The notes: generated from the letters alone by a model not told the origin. A stretch of DNA of 64,000 nt from Pontibacter pamirensis (GCF_010015475.1 NZ_SSNI01000003.1:186001-250000), one strand, 5' to 3'. Positions 46,788 to 56,324 are shown, counted from the first letter of the stretch. Numbers and translations: made by a program.

Positions 46788-48821
46788 TTATTCCCTCAAT
46801 AACCGAATGTTCTGCACTTCGTGGCTGGTGACAAGCCGTAGTATGTAAATTCCCTTTTTTGAACGTTTGGGCTCCCAATCAACCCGAATCTGTTGCTCTG
46901 CGTCGGCTCTGGCAGCTGGCCATTGTTGAACCAGGTTGCCGTTCAGATCATATACCTGCAACGTGTACTCCTCCTTTTGGGGGAAAGAGAAAGCAATAGT
47001 CGTGTGGGAGGAAAAGGGATTTGGGTAAGCTTGAACAACAGCCTTGCCTTTCCAGGCATTGGCCACTGGCTGTGCGCCGCATACGCCTAACTTGTCTCCC
47101 GGATGGTAGCGCAGGTGCGCCTGCACCGACTTAGGTGAAACACAGATAGGTTGACCCCGATGGCAGAAAAGTACTTTGTCATTCTTGTTACCGCACCGCA
47201 CATCAGTTACGGTAACGGTAACAGAGGCCGTAGCGGTACAAGCACCATCAACTCCCATAACGGTGAAGGTATAGGTGCCGGGAGCAGTGGGGGTGAAAAC
47301 CGGGTTGGCAACCGAGGTGCTACTCAAACCAGTGGCAGGACTCCAGGTGTACGAAGTGGCACCGCTGGCCTGAAGTATAATGGATTGAGGACCATAGCCC
47401 AGGTAAAGATGAGATGCATCACCTCCGGTGTATGTATTTGAAGTGGGTTTGAGTGCTATAGAAACAGTTGGGGGAGTGCAGGTAGTAATCCCCATTAGTT
47501 TCACCACCCAATAACCACTTGCATCTTCCGTTTTATCTCCACTGCGCGATGAATAAGATGTACCACCCAGAATGTAGCCCCCGTCGCTCGTCTGCTGCAG
47601 GGCCATAAGCATATCGTACCCATCCCCTCCAATCGTTTCGTCCCACTCTTTCTCGCCAGCTGCATTTACTTTCACAACCCAGTAATCAGGCGTACATTCG
47701 CCTTCCTCACAGTAACCCAGGTTGTCTTCCGATTTGTCTCCACTTTTGTAGGAACCAGAACTCCCTCCCAGAATGTATCCTCCATCGCTCGTCTGATCCA
47801 GTGACCTGAGGACTTCTCCACTTGTTCCTCCAAACGTTCTGTCCCACTCTATATCACCCGTAGCGTCTGTTTTCACCACCCAATAGTCAGAATCCCCGAT
47901 ATTGGCTCCTGTCTTGTTGCCACTTGCTTCTGAATCAGAGCGCCCCCCCAGAATGTAACCACCGTCGCTGGTCTGCTGCAACGAGAAAAGGTAATCAGAG
48001 GCTAAGCCACCATAGGTCCTGTCCCATTCTTTGATGCCTGCAGCGTCTATCTTAATTACCCAATAATCAACAGGCCCTTGGTTAGCTTCTGATTTATCTC
48101 CGCTGGCACCTGAGTATGAATAGCCTCCCAGAATATAACCCCCATCGCTGGTTTGCTGAAGAGACATGAGTTCATCATAGCTGTCTCCGCCATACATCCT
48201 GTCCCACTCTTTCTCGCCATATGCATCCAGCTTTATCACCCAGTAATCAGTAAAACCATATGAGCCTCCTACAATGTAGCCCCCGTCGCTCGTCTGTTGC
48301 AACGAATGTGGTATGTCGTAGCCCCATCCGCCGAATGCCCTGTCCCACTCTTTCTTACCTGTGGCGTCGATCTTTATTAACCAAAAGTCAGATTCTCCAA
48401 CATTTGCTACTGTCTTGTCACCATCCACACCAGAAAAAGAGTAGCCACCCAGGATATAGCCCCCATCGCTCGTCTGATAAAGGACAGTCATTAAGTCAGC
48501 ATCACTTCCGCCATATTTCTTGTCCCACTCTTTCTCACCAGTGGCATTTAATTTAATAACCCAATAATCGTAATCAGAGCTTTCCCCATCAATGAAAGAG
48601 GAAGTATACCCACCCAAAATATAGCCCCCGTCGCTGGTCTGCTGTACATCGTAAAATTCGCTGTTAGAGTCGTCACCAAATGCTTTATCCCACTCTATCG
48701 TTTGCGCCTGAGTGACAGAGAAGAAAGACAGGAACAGCAGAACAGCAATTAGATGCAGGCATCTGCGGCTAAGTGAAATCTCCTGAATAAGTTGCTTTGA
48801 CTGAGGTAAAGTTATTTTCAT
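46788..48821 (-). CDS. Secreted repeat protein with T9SS type A sorting domain
   Basis: This 677-residue protein has a signal peptide ending SVTQAQ. Seven repeats of about 55-75 residues follow, each with the near-identical core QQTSDGGYILGG and closing YWVIKLxAxGxKEWDxxxGG (about 40-455). Then come a PKD-like domain (YTWSPATGLSSTSVANPVFTPTAPGTYTF), a Cys-rich segment (CGNKNDKVLFCHRG) and a C-terminal T9SS sorting domain (AYPNPFSSHTTIAFSF, GIYILRLVT). It should cross the outer membrane through the type 9 secretion system and stay on the surface. The repeats are probably propeller blades. It is the only T9SS substrate in the window. Confidence 0.92.
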   Translation of the reverse strand: MKITLPQSKQLIQEISLSRRCLHLIAVLLFLSFFSVTQAQTIEWDKAFGDDSNSEFYDVQQTSDGGYILGGYTSSFIDGESSDYDYWVIKLNATGEKEWDKKYGGSDADLMTVLYQTSDGGYILGGYSFSGVDGDKTVANVGESDFWLIKIDATGKKEWDRAFGGWGYDIPHSLQQTSDGGYIVGGSYGFTDYWVIKLDAYGEKEWDRMYGGDSYDELMSLQQTSDGGYILGGYSYSGASGDKSEANQGPVDYWVIKIDAAGIKEWDRTYGGLASDYLFSLQQTSDGGYILGGRSDSEASGNKTGANIGDSDYWVVKTDATGDIEWDRTFGGTSGEVLRSLDQTSDGGYILGGSSGSYKSGDKSEDNLGYCEEGECTPDYWVVKVNAAGEKEWDETIGGDGYDMLMALQQTSDGGYILGGTSYSSRSGDKTEDASGYWVVKLMGITTCTPPTVSIALKPTSNTYTGGDASHLYLGYGPQSIILQASGATSYTWSPATGLSSTSVANPVFTPTAPGTYTFTVMGVDGACTATASVTVTVTDVRCGNKNDKVLFCHRGQPICVSPKSVQAHLRYHPGDKLGVCGAQPVANAWKGKAVVQAYPNPFSSHTTIAFSFPQKEEYTLQVYDLNGNLVQQWPAARADAEQQIRVDWEPKRSKKGIYILRLVTSHEVQNIRLLRE

Positions 48822-49067
48822 AGCAGTAAGGATTATGTTGTTGATTAGAATCAGGTAAACGAATCAAGTGACCTCAGAATGTACCTGCCCCTCAATAGTC
48901 CAGAGGATTTAGATATCGATGAAGTAGTGGATGGCCAGAAAAGTGATATAATTATTTTACGGATTAAATCATATTAAGAATAATCTTAATTATGCAAAGA
49001 ATATGTTTAGTAGTTAACAGCGTTTTATTAGTGGTAAAGGGTGAGGGTCGTATAGCTAAAACTTGTT

Positions 49068-49151
49068 TCAGCGCCTCATCTTGGCAAAAACATTTGCCAC
49101 GCTCCTCCCATTGCTGTAATCCCACAGATTGATGTAGTATTGCGGGACCAC
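49068..49151 (-). pseudogene. C-terminal coding relic beside the MITE
   Basis: The minus strand reads VVPQYYINLWDYSNGRSVANVF to a TGA at 49068-49070. It looks like the conserved tail of a real protein that I cannot name. A stop precedes it and the MITE-like element lies 17 bp upstream. Confidence 0.3.
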
Positions 49152-49167
49152 CTCCTAAACATTAGAT

Positions 49168-49333
49168 CTGTTTAAAGTTTTTGATAAGAGCTAAAAGCAG
49201 AGTTTAAAAGAAAGGTTTTTAAAGTTACAATTACTCCAAAATCTATAATTTACAAGGCACAGTTAAACCTATTTTACTGCTGACTTTATTTGAATAGTAT
49301 CAAAAAACAGTAAAAACCAGAAACTCTAAACAG
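49168..49333. mobile_element. MITE-like element, copy 2
   Basis: The 166-bp element has ends CTGTTTAAAGTTT (49168-49180) and AAACTCTAAACAG (49321-49333). It aligns along its length with copy 1 at 11785-11947, with many substitutions. It has no coding capacity. Confidence 0.65.
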
Positions 49334-49627
49334 GTTCTTTATTTGAATTTAGCTTTAGTAGTGATGCCTTCTTTAAATAAGCTACTCAAATAAAGATGCC
49401 TATGAGGGCAAATTTCATAAAGCAAATAATGTCAGTTGATAATTGAATGCTTTGAACCCGTTCACAAATAAGTATCATTATAATAAATAGAGCTGCTTTA
49501 GGTCTATACTATGCGCAAAAGAAAGCTCAGATCGCTGTGCGCAGCTAAGTAAAAGGTGGTTTTGGGAAAGTGGGTATGAGCTTCTGATCTATCCAAGCAA
49601 CTGCAGAAGCAGCTGTCGCGCATATAG

Positions 49628-49810
49628 CTAGTATATTGTCTCAAGCGTTTGCTCTATCCTCTCTCTGTGGTAGAACTTCTCTTTTGCGCTACGCTTCAAG
49701 ATAGCGAGGCAGGTGCTTGTGAAGTAGTAACACCAGCCAACTATACCAAGCAATTTGAATCCGTCTTCAAGAAAAGTCTCTGTCTCGCTTATATATTTAG
49801 GCGCCAGCAT
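49628..49810 (-). pseudogene. Short membrane protein or its 3' remnant
   Basis: The frame is open back to 49903 and reads YLVLLSALCFLGLSVISDML then FLEDGFKLLGIVGWCYYF, two membrane helices with the conserved-looking EDGFKLLGI between them. No usable start codon exists upstream of the first helix; the only ATG (49810) cuts it off. It is probably the end of a truncated membrane protein. Confidence 0.4.
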
Positions 49811-50079
49811 GTCTGAGATAACAGAGAGGCCAAGAAAACAGAGAGCAGAAAGCAGAACGAGGTAAGAGGTATGGAGTAAGCTGGTATATAAAAGAACGAA
49901 GCTCTAAGCAGTTCTGACCCTTGGGAAGGAAAAGATATATTTGACTTCATCTAACATATACTATAATGGTTCTTATGTTAGACACTATTACATGTACATT
50001 GTTATTAAATAATTAAATTTTATGGTGAACGTATGTTTTATTAGAGTATACCTACCCTAATAACCATGAACTGAACCAT

Positions 50080-50433
50080 GTGCATAACCAGCATTACAAG
50101 GTTTTTGAAAGGAGTACTCTTGAATTGGATAACTGGAAGGTCTCCTCCTACCTGGATAAAAGCCGGTATCAAATAGGAGACACTGTTTTTCTTACGGTCA
50201 GTACGGTAGGTTTTTACTTCGGAGACTCGGCGTTGGATTTTTCGCAGGTTGCCTGCAGGAACACGGAAAGCGGAGTAGTCATAAAGCACAGGATAATTAA
50301 ATCAGGTCCGCATTACATTTTGATGTATATACCTGATGCCTATGGTAAATATAAAATAGCGGATGGTTTTGGCTTTCTTGCCATAGAACAGGATGCTGAT
50401 TTTTGTGTCCATTTCGTTTCCTCCTTTTACTGA
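50080..50433 (+). other. Chimeric reading frame ending in antisense integrase sequence
   Basis: The frame has 117 codons from GTG 50080. The first 97 (SSYLDKSRYQIGDTVFLTVS, HYILMYIPDAYGKYKIADG) could be a real truncated gene. The last approximately 20 are antisense to the integrase start contained in the duplicated repeat beginning at 50365. If genuine, the gene lost its 3' end when the island integrated. Confidence 0.35.
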
Positions 50434-50676
50434 TTAATTTAACTTTCATTTGAAAGCTCCACAAGATGCACAACAACTATACATCTTTCTGTAAATAAAA
50501 GTGATACAACAAATTCAGATGCCAAGAATCGTTTCGGCTTCCGGTAACCGGTTTGCACCTCCTTAGGATGGAGAAAAACTGAATGATTTAGCAGGGGGAC
50601 AGAAACGAAAAATCCCATAAATCGTTGATTTACGGGATTTTATCAATCTTTGATATTCTATCAGCAGAGAGCGGGA
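50365..50676. repeat. Island boundary repeat, copy A (integrase start + att region)
   Basis: This segment is nearly identical over its first 75 bp, and similar throughout, to 54034-54350. It contains the first codons of an integrase (reading MDTKISILFYG leftward from 50422), its leader, a CCCATAAATC/GATTTACGGG hairpin, and CAGAGAGCGGGATT, which matches the 3' end of the tRNA-Ser gene at 54335. It is the outer attachment site of an island at that tRNA. Confidence 0.75.
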
Positions 50677-50897
50677 TTTCTCCGCTCATCGTAAACCATT
50701 TGTAATCAATATTATAAACCTTTACAAAGGTTTAGGTATCTGAATTTGCACCTTTGAAAAATCAGTAGGATTTCTTAAAGCGAAATACTCCTTAGGACGC
50801 AGAAAGTCAATCAAAGATCTGTAGCTAGAAGTTATTACTTTGACTACTGTTCAAGTTATATAGTTCATTTGGAAGCTCGTAAATCTCTTAACAACTT
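50677..50897. other. Island interior, no gene
   Basis: Sequence between att copy A and the amidohydrolase stop; AT-rich and without a supportable feature. Confidence 0.5.
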
Positions 50898-52286
50898 TTA
50901 TTTCAACCGAGCTTGTTCTTTCCCTCCCTTAAATACCTTCTCAATGGTTAAAGTATTGGTTATATCCTGCAGGGGATTTTTAGCTAACAGAACAAAGTCC
51001 GCAAATTTTCCTTCCTCCAATGTTCCAATTTCCTTATCGATGCCGAGCATTTTAGCACCGTTGAAGGTAGCCATCCTGATAATATGAAGTGGTTCCATCC
51101 CACCCATTTGCATCAGCTCCATTTCTTCGTGCATACTTAAACCGGGTAGGATAAAACGATCTCCACCTACATCTGTACCCAATACAACATTTACACCCAT
51201 TTCCTGTACCTTCATGAGGTCCTGAACTACTGGAGTCACTACAGCTTCCAGGGAAAGGGTATCAGAACCGGCCATGCCTTTCAAAATGTTTTTACCCTGT
51301 ACATCCATAGCAGGAGATTTTAAACCTTCGATATAAGACCTGTTGTAAACTCTTGTTATTTCCGGCCTCTCCAGCCATTCCGGATGTAAACGATAATACA
51401 CAAGTGACTTAAGCAGCATCAGAGTGGTAACCCATGAGGTTTCACTGTTCCTCATTTTTTCTATGGTTTCCCGGTCAGTATCCCAGTTAATTCGAACGCA
51501 GGTAAAATGAACCAGATTGTCCACACCTGCCGCTACACAAATCTTCACTTCTTCCATATCGCTTACATGTGCATAAACGGGAACCTCTGCTGCATGGGCT
51601 TCTTCAACCACTTTTTTTACAAGATCATCAGCCATACGGTCACCAAAAGGAGGCATAGGACCATCTTCAACAACTATTTTCATCCCTATGGCTCGGTTGG
51701 CCTTAGCCTCTCTGATTATAGAACTGATCGGAGTGGTTTCTTTTAAATAATAAATTGTTTGCCCATCTATCCATTTATCCGAAGGGTACATCTTCACTGG
51801 ATGCCCTCCTTCTATGGTTAAAATTGGGCTGGAGTAGTGGATACGGGGGGCAACCATGCTCCCATTATTTGAAGATTCCTGCAGTTCCTTCATGAGAGCA
51901 TACCCTCCGTTAGCGGATCCGAGCAGAACGGCAGAGGTTACCCCATAATGAATCATGGTTTTAAAGCTGTGGGGAAAGTCTTTTCTTGCTACAGAATCTA
52001 CGTCTATCTCGGAGGGGTGAGCGTGAGCCTCTATTAGACCCGGAATAATAAATTTGCCTGTACCATCAATGGTTATTTTCGGCACTACATGCCTGAGAGG
52101 TATCTTGGTAATTAAGGCTATTTTACCATCCCTGACATAGAGGCTTGCCTTCTCCTGCAGAGCACTTCCGGTACCATCTATCAGACCTACGTTCTCAATG
52201 ACTAGATCATATTCATTGACTTCTGTGATTCCTCCAGGAGTACAGGATACTTGGAACCAGATAATAAACCAGTATAGATTTTTCAT
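50898..52286 (-). CDS. Amidohydrolase-family lipoprotein (imidazolonepropionase/prolidase-like)
   Basis: The protein has 462 residues from ATG 52286 with a lipoprotein signal (IIWFQVSC). It has the composite amidohydrolase layout: a beta domain (GLIDGTGSALQEKASLYVRDGKI), metal-binding HxH in GLIEAHAHPS, a likely carboxylated Lys in GMKIVVEDG, His in VYAHVSDM and NLVHFTCV, and the last Asp in LGTDVGGD. The C-terminal FADFVLL closes the beta domain. Substrates in this family are cyclic amides or dipeptides; none can be named. It lies inside the tRNA-Ser island beside an AraC regulator on the same strand, 86 bp downstream of it. Confidence 0.88.
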   Translation of the reverse strand: MKNLYWFIIWFQVSCTPGGITEVNEYDLVIENVGLIDGTGSALQEKASLYVRDGKIALITKIPLRHVVPKITIDGTGKFIIPGLIEAHAHPSEIDVDSVARKDFPHSFKTMIHYGVTSAVLLGSANGGYALMKELQESSNNGSMVAPRIHYSSPILTIEGGHPVKMYPSDKWIDGQTIYYLKETTPISSIIREAKANRAIGMKIVVEDGPMPPFGDRMADDLVKKVVEEAHAAEVPVYAHVSDMEEVKICVAAGVDNLVHFTCVRINWDTDRETIEKMRNSETSWVTTLMLLKSLVYYRLHPEWLERPEITRVYNRSYIEGLKSPAMDVQGKNILKGMAGSDTLSLEAVVTPVVQDLMKVQEMGVNVVLGTDVGGDRFILPGLSMHEEMELMQMGGMEPLHIIRMATFNGAKMLGIDKEIGTLEEGKFADFVLLAKNPLQDITNTLTIEKVFKGGKEQARLK

Positions 52287-52372
52287 GATTAACCCCAGCA
52301 ATTTCTTTTTTCATAAAGATATTGCCAAGGTGCCGCTTAGGTATAGATCAAATGCGACATCTTCAGTAAAAA

Positions 52373-53209
52373 CTAAGGTTCAAAAGTGGTCCCATGCATT
52401 CTTAATAAGCTTCTTTCAAGATCAGCTTGCAGAATGGTGGGCGTTACGCCTACAAAATCCTTGAAGTCGCGGATCATGTGCATTTGATCAGCATATCCGC
52501 AAGCATGAGCAATCTCTAGCCAGCTGACTTCCGAATCTTTTTCCCGCATATACCATGCTCTTGAAAAGCGCATTAATCTGGTATATAGCTTTGGCGACAA
52601 CCCAATTCTTTCAAGGAATTGTCTTTCAAGTTGTCTGGTGCTTACGCATGCTTGCTGTGCCAGCTGATCAACACTAAGCGATCTTCTTTCTTGTACCATC
52701 CGACTGACTACCAGATCAACAGGAAGTAATCTTTTTAAGTTATTAACCTTTTGCAGTAGGAAAGATTGAATTATCTCAATCATTTTATCGAAGTCTTTTA
52801 CTTCAGATAACTGCTCGTTCACATCTTCAATTTCCTTTCCTAAGAATAGAGTAGCATCAAAAGGCTTATCAAGCATTTCCTGCATGGGGACGCCCAGTAA
52901 ACGGTGCATGCCGCCCGGGAGAAAACCCACTGAAATAACTAACATTTTGGGGCCCATGCTCAAATCAACTCTGGATAGTTGGGGGCCAATCAATGTACAT
53001 CCTGGCAATTGAACAACAGACTGATCTGCATAATTGCGACAGGTAATCTTACTATGGGGATAGAAATTCAGGCAATGCTCAGCTTGTGGGGGGAAAGGAT
53101 TTTCCTGACAGGGCTCATTAGGTTCTAACTGAATTTGAACCAGCGTAACCCGGCTGATGAGATGCTGAAGCGCGGGACATGGTTTATGATAATGTAATTC
53201 CAAATTCAT
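52373..53209 (-). CDS. AraC-family transcriptional regulator
   Basis: The 278-residue protein has an N-terminal ligand-type domain (about 1-150, with FPPQAEHCLNFYPHSKI and GPKMLVISVGFLPGGMHRLLG) like the DUF6597 sensor, and a C-terminal AraC double helix-turn-helix (LSVDQLAQQACVSTRQLERQF and WLEIAHACGYADQMHMIRDF). There is no receiver or membrane segment, so it is a one-component regulator. Its position directly upstream of the amidohydrolase suggests it controls that gene. Both are island cargo. Confidence 0.9.
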   Translation of the reverse strand: MNLELHYHKPCPALQHLISRVTLVQIQLEPNEPCQENPFPPQAEHCLNFYPHSKITCRNYADQSVVQLPGCTLIGPQLSRVDLSMGPKMLVISVGFLPGGMHRLLGVPMQEMLDKPFDATLFLGKEIEDVNEQLSEVKDFDKMIEIIQSFLLQKVNNLKRLLPVDLVVSRMVQERRSLSVDQLAQQACVSTRQLERQFLERIGLSPKLYTRLMRFSRAWYMREKDSEVSWLEIAHACGYADQMHMIRDFKDFVGVTPTILQADLERSLLRMHGTTFEP

Positions 53210-53287
53210 AGCCTGCCGATTATCCTATGAATATACAGAATACAAGTTCATTTTCAATGGTTTACCTTTGGTTTGAACCAATAAATT

Positions 53288-54082
53288 CTAGTTGAAAATG
53301 TTTAACTGGCTAATGAATGCATTATTGGTGGCTGCCCTTCTTTTGGAAGATAATAGGATCCCTAGGAAAGCTACTGGGGCATATTGAGCCGGACTATCGT
53401 TTACGTTACCCATAGAAAGAAAGCCTCTCACCACCTCCTTCTTGCTCATCTTAAAGCCCAGGAACGGGTCGCGCTGTATCCACCCTTTCTTCAGGCAGAT
53501 GTGGATCACCTTCTTGAAGTTGCCCAGGTACTTCATCGTGGTGTTTTGGGCACAGCCCCTGACGCTTTTGAGCCAGAACTCATAGTCGGAGATAAACCCG
53601 AAGTCGAGCTTCCTCATGTCATCTGTCTTGTACTTCTATTTAATGAAGTTGAGGGTATGAAGCAATGAGGTTCTGTAACGTTCCAGCGTGCCCGGAGCAA
53701 AGTCCTTCCCCACCAGCTGCTCTACCTGCTCATTGTGCTTCCGGAATACTTCCAATAGCATGACGGGCTTCTCCTCCACCCCCAGCCACTTGTCTCTGAG
53801 TGTCTCTGTTGTCAGCGGCTTCCCTTCCTGCAGGAGCTCTTGCTGTTATGCGTACACCTTGGACCTAAGTATGTCTAGGTACGCGTTTATTCTCCTGGCC
53901 TCCTCGGTGTTCCCTTTCACACGGCCTGCTTCCACGGACCATTTACAGGGGGTGACATTACGGTTTGTGCAGGTTTCGAGCCGCTTTCCGTTGATCGTGA
54001 TGCGCAGGTAGATGGGCAGCAGGTTATCGGTGGTGGTTTTGGATTTCTTGCCATAGAACAGGATGCTGATTTTTGTGTCCAT
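53288..54082 (-). pseudogene. Tyrosine integrase, broken and lacking the catalytic domain
   Basis: From ATG 54082 the frame encodes the arm-binding domain (MDTKISILFYGKKSKTTTDN, LPIYLRITINGKRLE), meets TAA at 53846-53848, continues in the same frame (LLQEGKPLTTETLRDKW, GTLERYRTSLLHTL), meets TAG near 53637, and goes on through the core-binding SAM-like domain (NTTMKYLGNFKKVIHICLKKGWI). Past about 53420 it turns into unrelated sequence, so the Arg-His-Arg-Tyr catalytic domain is absent. It is adjacent to the tRNA-Ser gene and was probably the island's integrase. The island can no longer move by itself. Confidence 0.8.
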
Positions 54083-54350
54083 TTCGTTTCCTCCTTTTAC
54101 TGATCAATTAAACATTCATTTGCAGGCTCCACAAGATGCACGAAACCTGTACATCTAATTGTGTATCAACAAGTTACAGCATATTATGGTACCCAGAGCC
54201 AGACGAGCTCCGTGTACCCGAATTTTACCCCTTAGGATGGAGAAAAACTGAATGATTTAGCAGGGGGGCAGAAACGAAAAACCCCGTAAATCAACGATTT
54301 ACGGGGTTTTATATAATTTTGATATTTCTATCAGCAGAGAGAGCGGGATT
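54034..54350. repeat. Island boundary repeat, copy B (tRNA-proximal)
   Basis: Counterpart of 50365-50676. It includes the integrase start, its leader, the hairpin at 54277-54310 and the 3' end of the intact tRNA-Ser gene. It marks the tRNA-side attachment site. Confidence 0.75.
54277..54310 (-). terminator. Intrinsic terminator of tRNA-Ser
   Basis: CCCCGTAAATC and GATTTACGGGG form a stem with a 3-nt loop, flanked by A and T runs, 24 bp beyond the tRNA 3' end. Copy A carries a mismatched version at about 50611-50641. Confidence 0.8.
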
Positions 54351-54422
54351 CGAACCCGCGATACCCTTTTGAGGTATACACACTTTCCAGGCGTGCTCCT
54401 TCAACCACTCGGACACCTCTCT
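54335..54422 (-). tRNA. tRNA-Ser (anticodon GGA)
   Basis: The minus strand folds as a class II tRNA: acceptor AGAGAGG with TCTCTCT, D arm, anticodon stem CACGC/GTGTG with loop CTGGAAA (anticodon GGA), a long variable arm (ATACC/GGGTAT) and T arm GCGGG-TTCGAAT-CCCGC. The long variable arm identifies serine. CCA is not encoded. It is the integration target of the island to its left. Confidence 0.95.
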
Positions 54423-54486
54423 ATTGCTAATGCAAAGATACAGCATTTGCCGGCAACTTTGCAAATGAAAAATGCAGCCTGTTTTA

Positions 54487-55554
54487 TTAGAGTGTTATTT
54501 CGCCCCTTAAGTCCTGCATCAGCAAGTCGATGGTTTTGGCTGTAGGCAGATCCTGCCCGAGCACAAACATCATTTTTGTGATGGCAGCCTCCGTGGTAAT
54601 ATCGGCTCCCCCAATTACACCCATCTCTAATAAATACCTGCTAGTTTCATAGTGCCCCTGGTCTACGCGTCCTTCATCGCACTGCGAAACATTCATGATC
54701 AGAAGGCCTCGTCCGATTGCGTCTCGCAGCAAATCCAGCAGCCATGCAGAGGTTGGGGCATTGCCAGCACCAAAAGTCTCCATTACCACCCCCCGCAGCT
54801 CTGGTGTAGTCAGAATGCTTTCAACCACCTGCGGCGTTATACCCGGAAAAAGCTTCAAAATCGCCACACGGTAATCCAGGTTATAGTGCGCTTTGAAAGG
54901 CTTTTTGGTATTACGGCGAATGGCTGTCCCGTAATAGTCTATGTTCACGCCTGCTTTGGCGAGGATAGGGTGGTTTTCTGATTTAAAGGCGCTGAACTGG
55001 GTACTTTCCACTTTTTTAGCCCTGTTGCCCCGCAACAGCAGGTTGTGGAAATAAATGCACACCTCCGGCACTACTCCCCCCCCATCATGCTTCGTAGCGG
55101 CAATCTGGAGAGCCGATATCAGGTTCTCCCTGGCATCTGTGCGCACCCGGCCAATCGGCACCTGCGCCCCCGTGAATATAACAGGCTTTTGTAAGTTCTC
55201 CAGCATATAACTCAGGGCGGAGGCACTGTAGGCCATGGTGTCGGTGCCGTGCAGAATCACAAAACCGTCGAAGTCGTTGTAGTTCTCCTCCACCAAACGG
55301 GCCATCATCATCCAGTCGCCCAGGTTCACATTCGATGAATCAATGGCAGGCTCAATACTTACCACTGACAGCAGGTAATTAAACTGCCTCAGCTCCGGCA
55401 CCTTCTGCAGTATCTGGCTGAAGTTGAAAGGCACCAGGTGCTTGTGCTCCTCGTCGAACACCATACCGATGGTTCCGCCGGTATAGATGATCATGATGGA
55501 AGCTTCCGGATCCTGTGGCGCTGAGGGGGCGATATTCACTCTTACAATCTTCAT
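54487..55554 (-). CDS. ansA: Type I L-asparaginase
   Basis: The 355-residue cytoplasmic enzyme has both catalytic Thr motifs, IIYTGGTIGM and ILHGTDTMAYSASAL, and TGAQVPIG in between, as in E. coli AnsA. It hydrolyses asparagine to aspartate and ammonia. Its ATG overlaps the tatD stop (ATGA), so translation is coupled to tatD, an arrangement common in Bacteroidota. It is complete and has no signal peptide. Confidence 0.95.
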   Translation of the reverse strand: MKIVRVNIAPSAPQDPEASIMIIYTGGTIGMVFDEEHKHLVPFNFSQILQKVPELRQFNYLLSVVSIEPAIDSSNVNLGDWMMMARLVEENYNDFDGFVILHGTDTMAYSASALSYMLENLQKPVIFTGAQVPIGRVRTDARENLISALQIAATKHDGGGVVPEVCIYFHNLLLRGNRAKKVESTQFSAFKSENHPILAKAGVNIDYYGTAIRRNTKKPFKAHYNLDYRVAILKLFPGITPQVVESILTTPELRGVVMETFGAGNAPTSAWLLDLLRDAIGRGLLIMNVSQCDEGRVDQGHYETSRYLLEMGVIGGADITTEAAITKMMFVLGQDLPTAKTIDLLMQDLRGEITL

Positions 55555-56324
55555 GGCAAATGCTTAAACAGGTTCAGCGCGTTGGTAGTTGTTTTATCAG
55601 CGACCTCCTCTATTGGCTGCTGCATGAGCTCGGCTACACGGCTGGCTACTAAAGGCAGATATACAGGCTCATTGCGCTTGCCCCGGTGCGGCGTGGGTGC
55701 TAAATACGGGCAGTCGGTTTCCAGTACGAGGTTATCGAGCGATACGTGCGGCAGTACTTTGTCGAGGCCGCCATTCTTAAAGGTAGCCACTCCACCGATG
55801 CCCATCAGAAAGCCCAACTCCCTTACCTTCTCTGCCTCCTCCGCAGTACCGGAAAAGCAATGGAAGATGCCACGGAGGGTTCCATCCTGCGCAGCTTTAA
55901 TTATTTCGTATGTCTCATTAAAGGAATCGCGGGTATGCAGCACAATGGGCAGTTGGTATTTTTTTGCCAGCGCCACATGCACCCGCAGGGCCTCCTGCTG
56001 CTGCGGCAGAAAAGTTTTGTCCCAGTATAGATCGATGCCGCATTCGCCCACCGCCGCAAATGTTCGTTTCTCCAGCCACTCCTCTACCAGGTACAACTGC
56101 CGCTCAAAGTCCTTGTCTACAGAAGTCGGGTGTAACCCCATCATTGGGATGCAAAGCTGCGGGTACTTCGCCTCCGCCTCCAGCATGGCATCAATGGAGG
56201 TATGGTCGATGTTGGGCATGTAGATTCGGCTTACCCCCTCCTCCTGTGCCCTCGCTATGGCATCGGCTCTGTCTGCGTCAAATTTTTCTGAGTATATATG
56301 TGCATGCGAGTCAATAAAATTCAT
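55551..56324 (-). CDS. tatD: TatD-family metal-dependent deoxyribonuclease
   Basis: Starting at ATG 56324 the protein has 257 residues and begins MNFIDSHAHIY with the HxH metal site. Further ligands are the Glu in AAVGECGIDLYWDK, His in PIVLHTRDS, His in IFHCFSG, and Asp in VLETDCPYLAPTPHRG. These are the full TatD signatures. It is a 3'-5' exonuclease on DNA with proposed roles in repair and D-amino-acid removal. It is translationally coupled to ansA. An in-frame upstream Met (56363) lacks homologue support. Confidence 0.94.
   Translation of the reverse strand: MNFIDSHAHIYSEKFDADRADAIARAQEEGVSRIYMPNIDHTSIDAMLEAEAKYPQLCIPMMGLHPTSVDKDFERQLYLVEEWLEKRTFAAVGECGIDLYWDKTFLPQQQEALRVHVALAKKYQLPIVLHTRDSFNETYEIIKAAQDGTLRGIFHCFSGTAEEAEKVRELGFLMGIGGVATFKNGGLDKVLPHVSLDNLVLETDCPYLAPTPHRGKRNEPVYLPLVASRVAELMQQPIEEVADKTTTNALNLFKHLP

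Larger units (their letters stand above)
48822..49627. other. Gene-free region with MITE copy and coding debris
   Basis: Contains a 27-codon relic (49068-49151) and the MITE-like copy at 49168-49333. The remainder, including 48822-49060 and 49340-49627, shows nothing supportable. Confidence 0.5.

Noticed and set aside
46788..48821. Seven DNA repeats read as a CRISPR-like array
   Set aside because: The repeats are codon-phased and encode QTSDGGYILGG units of one protein; spacing is variable and there is no short palindromic repeat or cas gene.
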